Positions 20,931 to 22,618 of a stretch of DNA of 22,618 nucleotides are shown piece by piece; positions within the stretch are counted from its first letter, which is position 1; every line of letters starts with the position of its first letter. A program made the translations under genes and the position numbers. The notes beneath the pieces were generated by a model. It was not told the origin of the DNA. It ran no database searches and worked only from the letters and a program-made list of their open reading frames with translations. This DNA is from CAZRWH01 sp964603905 (GTDB lineage Bacteria > Patescibacteriota > Gracilibacteria > UBA1369 > UBA12470), in the NCBI GenBank assembly GCA_964603905.1, contig CAZRWH010000023.1:1-22618 (forward strand), in the 5' to 3' direction.

Positions 20931-22601
20931 TTAGAGATTTCTTTGTACGACTGTGAGGGTCCGTGGATTGGGGTCTAGGTAGTTGCCTGACTTGTCGCGA
21001 ATGTTGCGAACTGTGATGTCATAGAACTCTTCGTCTTGTCCGGTCATCCCACGCGTGTCTAGCCAGACATGGCGCTCGTTACAGGTTATAGTGTCCACTG
21101 TGACTACGTCTGTCCGGTCAGGATTTGTGACATCTAAGTCAGTGATTGAGTAGTTGAAATGGTCCGAAGTTGTAGTGCACTCTAGCGGCTCGTTGAAGCC
21201 TATCCAAATTTTATTTAGCTCCACAATTTCGTGTGAATGGACGCGCGGTGCGGTCTCGTCTGGATGGATTTTTAGGCCTAATTTGACGTCCTGAATTAAG
21301 TCGATTGATGCGTATGCGTGCTCTTCATGTGTCTCAAAAATCTCACTTTCTAACGTCGATCCTTGTGGCGCATGAACGATGATTTCGTAATGATCTTTTG
21401 ACGTTCCAGGCTGCTTAATTAGGTCCAAAATATACACTCCGTCGTCCACAATTTCGAGCGGCAATTCGTACTCAAATTCGACCGTTTGCGACTCGGATTT
21501 TTCTAAATAAACTATCTCCCCGAACGCAACATAATTGTCATATTCTTCGTCATATGCGGTCGTAATTTGGCGTGCGTCTTCGTGCACAAATGCGCGGACA
21601 TAGCCTTTGTAATCTCCGCTCAATGGTATGTTGTCTCCGCCGTAATGGTCGAGCGTAATTTGTACGTTTGCGTTGATCGATTCGTCTTCGATCGTAAGCT
21701 CGTATTTGACGTTGCGAGCTATGTATCGATCGTTTTTCATACCGCCAAGATTGGCCTCGTTCACGGCCAAAATATCATCATATGTTTCCGGCATTGTGGC
21801 GCTCCATCCAAGTTCTTTTACTTTGTTTTCTAGTCGTTTTGAATTGAACCAAAGCACCATGTGTTTCTCATCAAAATTCTGCGCAACTAAGTGCGAGAAT
21901 GAATTTATTTGGAAAGGATGAAGTACGATTTTTTTGATCAAATCCTTAACCACGTCCTTCATAATATTTTTGCGAGTCGAAAGATCTTCTAGGCTGTGAC
22001 GGTTAATATCCGATACCTCCGCAGAAAGTGTCTCAAAAAGGTTGTTTGAGGTAAGTTCGTATTCGTCCGCAGTGAGCGGTTCGTATTTTTCAACAAAACT
22101 CTCCAATGCTGCAAAATCTACCGTCACAATACCGTCAACATCTGTGTCTGGGTTGGTTTTTTGATAAAAATCAATAATCTCCTCTGCGCTATCCTCAAAA
22201 TCGACGTAATAGTTCGTATCGCGGAAGGTATAACCACCGTAATCTGGCCCACCAAGAAGAGCCTCCATTGGGTAATGAGGTGGATCCGTCCACTCATGCT
22301 CGTCGATTTCGCCGTAAACATCGTAGAACTCGAGCCCTGTCGGGATACCGTGCTTGAAAGTCAGCTCTCCATACGCCGATATGAAACCGCCTGTTGGCCT
22401 CAGTTCATAGTTGTTTTGAAACAGAACAAGGTAAGTTCGATCCGTAAAAACTGTTCCTGTAAGTTTGAGATAGTTCGGGATGAACGTCCTGAGTGGCCCC
22501 AGTAGATACGACGCTAACAGGAGCACAGCGACTATAATCGCGACTATACTCACGATTATTTTGTTGGTTTGGCTTTTTTTGCGTCGGCGAAATGTTCTCA
22601 T
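20931..22601 (-). CDS. DUF4012 cell-surface protein with C-terminal Ig-like domain
   Basis: This is a 556-residue protein. A basic N-terminus (MRTFRRRKKSQ) is followed by one membrane helix (about 14-37). The DUF4012 hallmark follows as VLFQNNYELRPTGGFISAYG (about 58-77), then a long extracytoplasmic region. The last about 100 residues (WIGFNEPL ... VRNIRDKSGNYLDPN) look like a bacterial Ig-like/SbsA-type domain. DUF4012 proteins are common in CPR and Actinobacteria and are thought to act in the envelope; their function is not established. ATG 22601 is only 17 bases from the window end, so its promoter is not visible. guaA follows nine bases after its stop. Confidence 0.88.
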   Translation of the reverse strand: MRTFRRRKKSQTNKIIVSIVAIIVAVLLLASYLLGPLRTFIPNYLKLTGTVFTDRTYLVLFQNNYELRPTGGFISAYGELTFKHGIPTGLEFYDVYGEIDEHEWTDPPHYPMEALLGGPDYGGYTFRDTNYYVDFEDSAEEIIDFYQKTNPDTDVDGIVTVDFAALESFVEKYEPLTADEYELTSNNLFETLSAEVSDINRHSLEDLSTRKNIMKDVVKDLIKKIVLHPFQINSFSHLVAQNFDEKHMVLWFNSKRLENKVKELGWSATMPETYDDILAVNEANLGGMKNDRYIARNVKYELTIEDESINANVQITLDHYGGDNIPLSGDYKGYVRAFVHEDARQITTAYDEEYDNYVAFGEIVYLEKSESQTVEFEYELPLEIVDDGVYILDLIKQPGTSKDHYEIIVHAPQGSTLESEIFETHEEHAYASIDLIQDVKLGLKIHPDETAPRVHSHEIVELNKIWIGFNEPLECTTTSDHFNYSITDLDVTNPDRTDVVTVDTITCNERHVWLDTRGMTGQDEEFYDITVRNIRDKSGNYLDPNPRTLTVVQRNL

Positions 22602-22618
22602 GTGGCCTTATTGTAGCG

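Noticed and set aside
1..22618. UGA read as glycine (genetic code 25)
   Set aside because: Recognised genes such as murB, murI, guaA and ybeY are full length without any in-frame TGA, so nothing in this window needs recoding.

Overview
The window looks like a chromosomal segment of a Patescibacteria/CPR bacterium, possibly near Peregrinibacteria; the phylum is an inference from gene content. Supporting it are a VirB2/TrbC-like two-helix pilin with no other secretion genes, a DUF4012 protein with the ELRPTGGF signature, many small membrane or hypothetical proteins, almost no Shine-Dalgarno sites, very short leaders, and tight or overlapping gene ends. All 26 stop codons that I assigned are TAA (20) or TAG (6); none is TGA, and no recognised gene contains an in-frame TGA. 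Two 100-N gaps (3916-4015 and 20196-20295) are each flanked by the same 55 bases on both sides, so they are scaffolding artefacts and not missing DNA. The second one falsely splits guaA.

Layout. 1-1490: end of an unknown gene, tRNA-Tyr with a duplicated 3' fragment, a membrane-anchored DUF1523-like protein, a Kazal-type lipoprotein, and tRNA-Thr. 1590-3124: murB, then a pilin with an unusual leader and a strong terminator. 3125-4618 (minus): a GNAT toxin-like gene with a very short antitoxin-like partner not seen by ordinary ORF calling, and a PRC-barrel protein. 4722-9640: a small protein followed by a 1533-residue modular protein with coiled-coil, proline-rich and repeat regions. 9707-11220: tRNA-Pro, then a minus-strand pair encoding a HExxH protein and a stand-alone protein resembling the C-terminal domain of asparaginase, transcribed from a leaderless promoter. 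11320-13259: two small membrane proteins and an unknown 401-residue protein. 13256-15622 (minus): a compact operon of a SpoU methyltransferase, a GH18-like membrane-anchored protein, YbeY and a guanine deaminase. 15754-16568: a dense array of TGTC/GACA palindromes, one overlapping a promoter, in front of a membrane-anchored HTH coiled-coil protein. 16565-18337: a two-TM potassium-channel-like protein and murI. 18396-22601 (minus): two small unknown proteins, a long-form guaA, and a DUF4012 protein.

Common threads. Cell-wall synthesis (murB, murI) sits beside envelope proteins (DUF4012, GH18-like, pilin, Kazal lipoprotein, perhaps the giant protein). guaA and guaD both touch guanine metabolism. 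Tandem arrays with a 7-base period occur at four intergenic or gene-edge places, one of them inside the start of guaA. The most interesting system is the HTH membrane protein with its upstream palindrome array, which reads as an autoregulated or DNA-tethering module.
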